Positions 62,433-64,000 of a stretch of 64,000 nucleotides of DNA are shown here, one piece after another; position 1 is the stretch's first letter; each line of letters starts with the position of its first letter. This DNA comes from Amphibacillus marinus. GTDB lineage: Bacteria; Bacillota; Bacilli; Bacillales; Amphibacillaceae. Under the pieces are notes generated by a model. The model saw nothing but the letters and a program-made list of their open reading frames with translations. It was not told the DNA's origin and searched no databases. Location of the stretch: NCBI RefSeq assembly GCF_900110345.1, contig NZ_FODJ01000001.1, positions 62,001 through 126,000 of the forward strand, given 5' to 3'. The translations under genes and the position numbers were made by a program.

Positions 62433-63290
62433 CTAAAACATAGCTATTAAATCGGACATAATTTGCGTACTTTGCTTGTTCGATCGCTTGACAATTTTAA
62501 TTGCACTAAACAGATCCTTTTCATTAATCTCCTTTTTAATTATCCCCTCTTTATTAGCTAAGCTTGCAATCGAGTTAGGGACAATGGCTATGCCAATCCC
62601 AGCCTTAGCCCATGATAAGGCTGTGCGCGCATCATCACAAATACAACGTGTTATCGGCTCAATCTCCTTCTTTAAAAATGAAGAAATAATAACATGCTCC
62701 ATTCTTCGATAATAGATTAACGGCTTGTTTTGTAATGCAGAAACACTAATATATTCAGGTTCATTCTTTAAAAAATTAGACGTGGCCACAGCGACCATAG
62801 GCTCAGGAGCAAGGGTTTGACAATCATACCCATCCGTTTGAAATGGACTCCGAACAATGGCCAGGTCAATTTGATCTTGATCTAGCTTTTCTAGTAGCTC
62901 ATAAGTATTTCCTTCATGGATATCAAACACGATATGGGGGTGACTGTAACAAAACTGCTGAAGACGGTGGTCAAAAAGAGAGGAACCAACAGATGAGATA
63001 ATTCCTAGTCGAAGCGTTTGCGTCTGACCGTCCTGGAAATGAGTTAGTTCATGGATGGTTGTATTAGCTAACGATATAATGGCATTAGCTCTTTTATAGA
63101 GAACTCTACCTGCTTCCGTCAAGGTGATTTTTCTAGCACCGCGATTAATTAGCTTGACCTGCAGGGTTGTTTCTAGCTGCTTTAATTGGGCACTGAGGGG
63201 CGGTTGTGAAATGCCAAGATAGTTAGCTGCGGCCAAAATTGTTCCTTGCTCTACGATCGCAATAAAGTATTGAAGCTGTCTTATATTCAT
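62433..63290 (-). CDS. LysR-family transcriptional regulator
   Basis: A 285 aa regulator. The winged helix-turn-helix occupies residues 1-60 (MNIRQLQYFIAIVEQGTILA, ANYLGISQPPLSAQLKQLE). The effector-binding domain follows from about residue 90 (LRLGIISSVGSSLFDHRLQQ). It lies between the two sets of CHR genes, begins two bases after the upstream CHR gene and shares its transcript, so it probably controls both (inference). GGAGG lies inside the end of that gene. Confidence 0.88.
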   Translation of the reverse strand: MNIRQLQYFIAIVEQGTILAAANYLGISQPPLSAQLKQLETTLQVKLINRGARKITLTEAGRVLYKRANAIISLANTTIHELTHFQDGQTQTLRLGIISSVGSSLFDHRLQQFCYSHPHIVFDIHEGNTYELLEKLDQDQIDLAIVRSPFQTDGYDCQTLAPEPMVAVATSNFLKNEPEYISVSALQNKPLIYYRRMEHVIISSFLKKEIEPITRCICDDARTALSWAKAGIGIAIVPNSIASLANKEGIIKKEINEKDLFSAIKIVKRSNKQSTQIMSDLIAMF

Positions 63291-63292
63291 TG

Positions 63293-63877
63293 TTAATGAC
63301 CTCCAAAGTTGAATAAAACACCGATTAATGCAGCAAAAGCAATAAATACAATAGGGTGAAGCTTCTTAGTTATCTTAACATGATTTGCTAATACGTAAAG
63401 CAAGAGTGCCAGTATGATTGCCCGACCATTAATTAATTGACCAATCATTCCTGTTGCTTTAAAACGCTCGTATTGAATTAAGTCCCCTAACATGACTGAA
63501 AAACCAGCAGCAGCAATTAGTGCTGTTGACGCAGGTCGAAGTCCATAGAAAACAGCTTGCAACTGTGGGCTAGCTTTAAATTTGGTAAGGAATTGGGCAA
63601 CAATAATAATAATAATAATTGAGGGAGCTATTAATCCGATCGTGGCAACAAGACTACCTGGAATTCCAGCAATTAAATAACCTGTATAGGTTGCCATGTT
63701 TACGCCAATCGGTCCTGGTGTAGATTCTGATACAGCAATCATATCTGCTAGCTGACTATAAGTAAACCAGCCTGTGCGATCAGAGATATCATAAAGAAAA
63801 GGCAAGGTAGCAAGTCCTCCGCCTATAGCAAATAGGCCTGCCTGAAAGAACTCATAAAACAGTTGGAAATAAATCAT
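63293..63877 (-). CDS. Chromate transporter, short CHR subunit (paralogue of 61143-61727)
   Basis: A 194 aa CHR protein, the same length as the subunit at 61143-61727 and by eye about 70% identical (FYEFFQAGLFAIGGGLATLP, SESTPGPIGVNMATYTGYLI, YGLRPASTALIAAAGFSVML). The start is ATG 63877 behind AGGGG; an ATG 18 bases further up has no site. Its opposite-type partner is not directly upstream: the last 123 bases of the window are A+T-rich and without a gene. Confidence 0.85.
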   Translation of the reverse strand: MIYFQLFYEFFQAGLFAIGGGLATLPFLYDISDRTGWFTYSQLADMIAVSESTPGPIGVNMATYTGYLIAGIPGSLVATIGLIAPSIIIIIIVAQFLTKFKASPQLQAVFYGLRPASTALIAAAGFSVMLGDLIQYERFKATGMIGQLINGRAIILALLLYVLANHVKITKKLHPIVFIAFAALIGVLFNFGGH

Positions 63878-64000
63878 GATTAAAACCCCTATCATTTAGA
63901 ATGGCTGCTAATAACATACAAAAAACATATATAAAATATTTTTATATAGTTTATAAATATAATTTTATATAAATAAAGCGGGCATGTCAACTTATTTTGT
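63878..64000. other. A+T-rich upstream region of the CHR-LysR unit
   Basis: Dense runs of A and T with ATATAAAATATTTTTATAT, nearly palindromic, and no coding frame. It probably holds the promoter of the CHR-LysR transcript and may hold the LysR site. Confidence 0.45.

Overview
The window is low-G+C Firmicute chromosome. Gene order, strong AGGAGG-type ribosome binding sites, a CotD-like spore coat gene, GpsB, a type B RNase P RNA, and the bshA-cca-birA-panBCD-dinG-ypmA-ypmB-aspB-asnS-dnaD-nth-ypoC / ponA-recU / ypsA-gpsB-rnpB order known from Bacillus point to a spore-forming Bacillaceae. The intracellular xylan-oligosaccharide enzymes, the partial carotenoid cluster and the retained Bacillus backbone would suit an Amphibacillus/Gracilibacillus-like genus, but that is a guess.

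1-4.9 kb: end of bacillithiol gene bshA, then cca, birA and panB-panC-panD in one tight operon closed by a large hairpin. 4.99-9.1 kb: a Fur-box-controlled siderophore/iron ABC importer (binding lipoprotein, two FecCD permeases, ATPase). 9.1-9.8 kb: a 770 bp non-coding gap holding an unusual, more G+C-rich element with terminal inverted and internal direct repeats. 9.8-17.9 kb: dinG, ypmA, ypmB, aspB, asnS, dnaD, nth, ypoC. 18-21.1 kb: ponA and recU on the minus strand. 21.4-26.9 kb: small Bacillus-type genes, a cotD-like coat gene with a candidate sigma-K promoter, ypsA, gpsB, rnpB, an rRNA methyltransferase and an M32 carboxypeptidase.

27-39.8 kb: housekeeping genes in short units: an RNase H-like protein, an HD hydrolase, an NlpC/P60 hydrolase, thyA-dfrA-yozE, a TPM-like membrane protein followed by PspA, a YqfQ/VrrA-like protein, an MsrA-MsrB fusion, ferredoxin, acylphosphatase and two U32 tRNA hydroxylation proteins. 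39.9-44.0 kb: a four-gene carotenoid tailoring cluster (CruF-like hydratase, acyltransferase, glycosyltransferase, CrtI/CrtN-type desaturase) with no carotenoid synthase in view. 44.5-50.7 kb: an AraC regulator divergent from three cytoplasmic xylosidase genes (GH3, GH43, GH43), with a candidate cre site and repeats between them.

50.8-64 kb: single genes (alpha/beta hydrolase, phosphoesterase, a GNAT acetyltransferase broken by an in-frame stop, MFS exporter, RidA, secreted CAP protein, Ogt, CueP), a translationally coupled ECF sigma / anti-sigma / membrane protein operon, and two sets of chromate-transporter (CHR) genes around a LysR regulator.

No tRNA, CRISPR array, insertion sequence or prophage was seen. 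The points most worth a second look are the structured element at 9.46-9.73 kb, three reading frames whose start or continuity is abnormal (44.0, 52.7 and 56.58 kb), the synthase-less carotenoid cluster, and the sigma-factor operon ending in a triple-repeat membrane protein.
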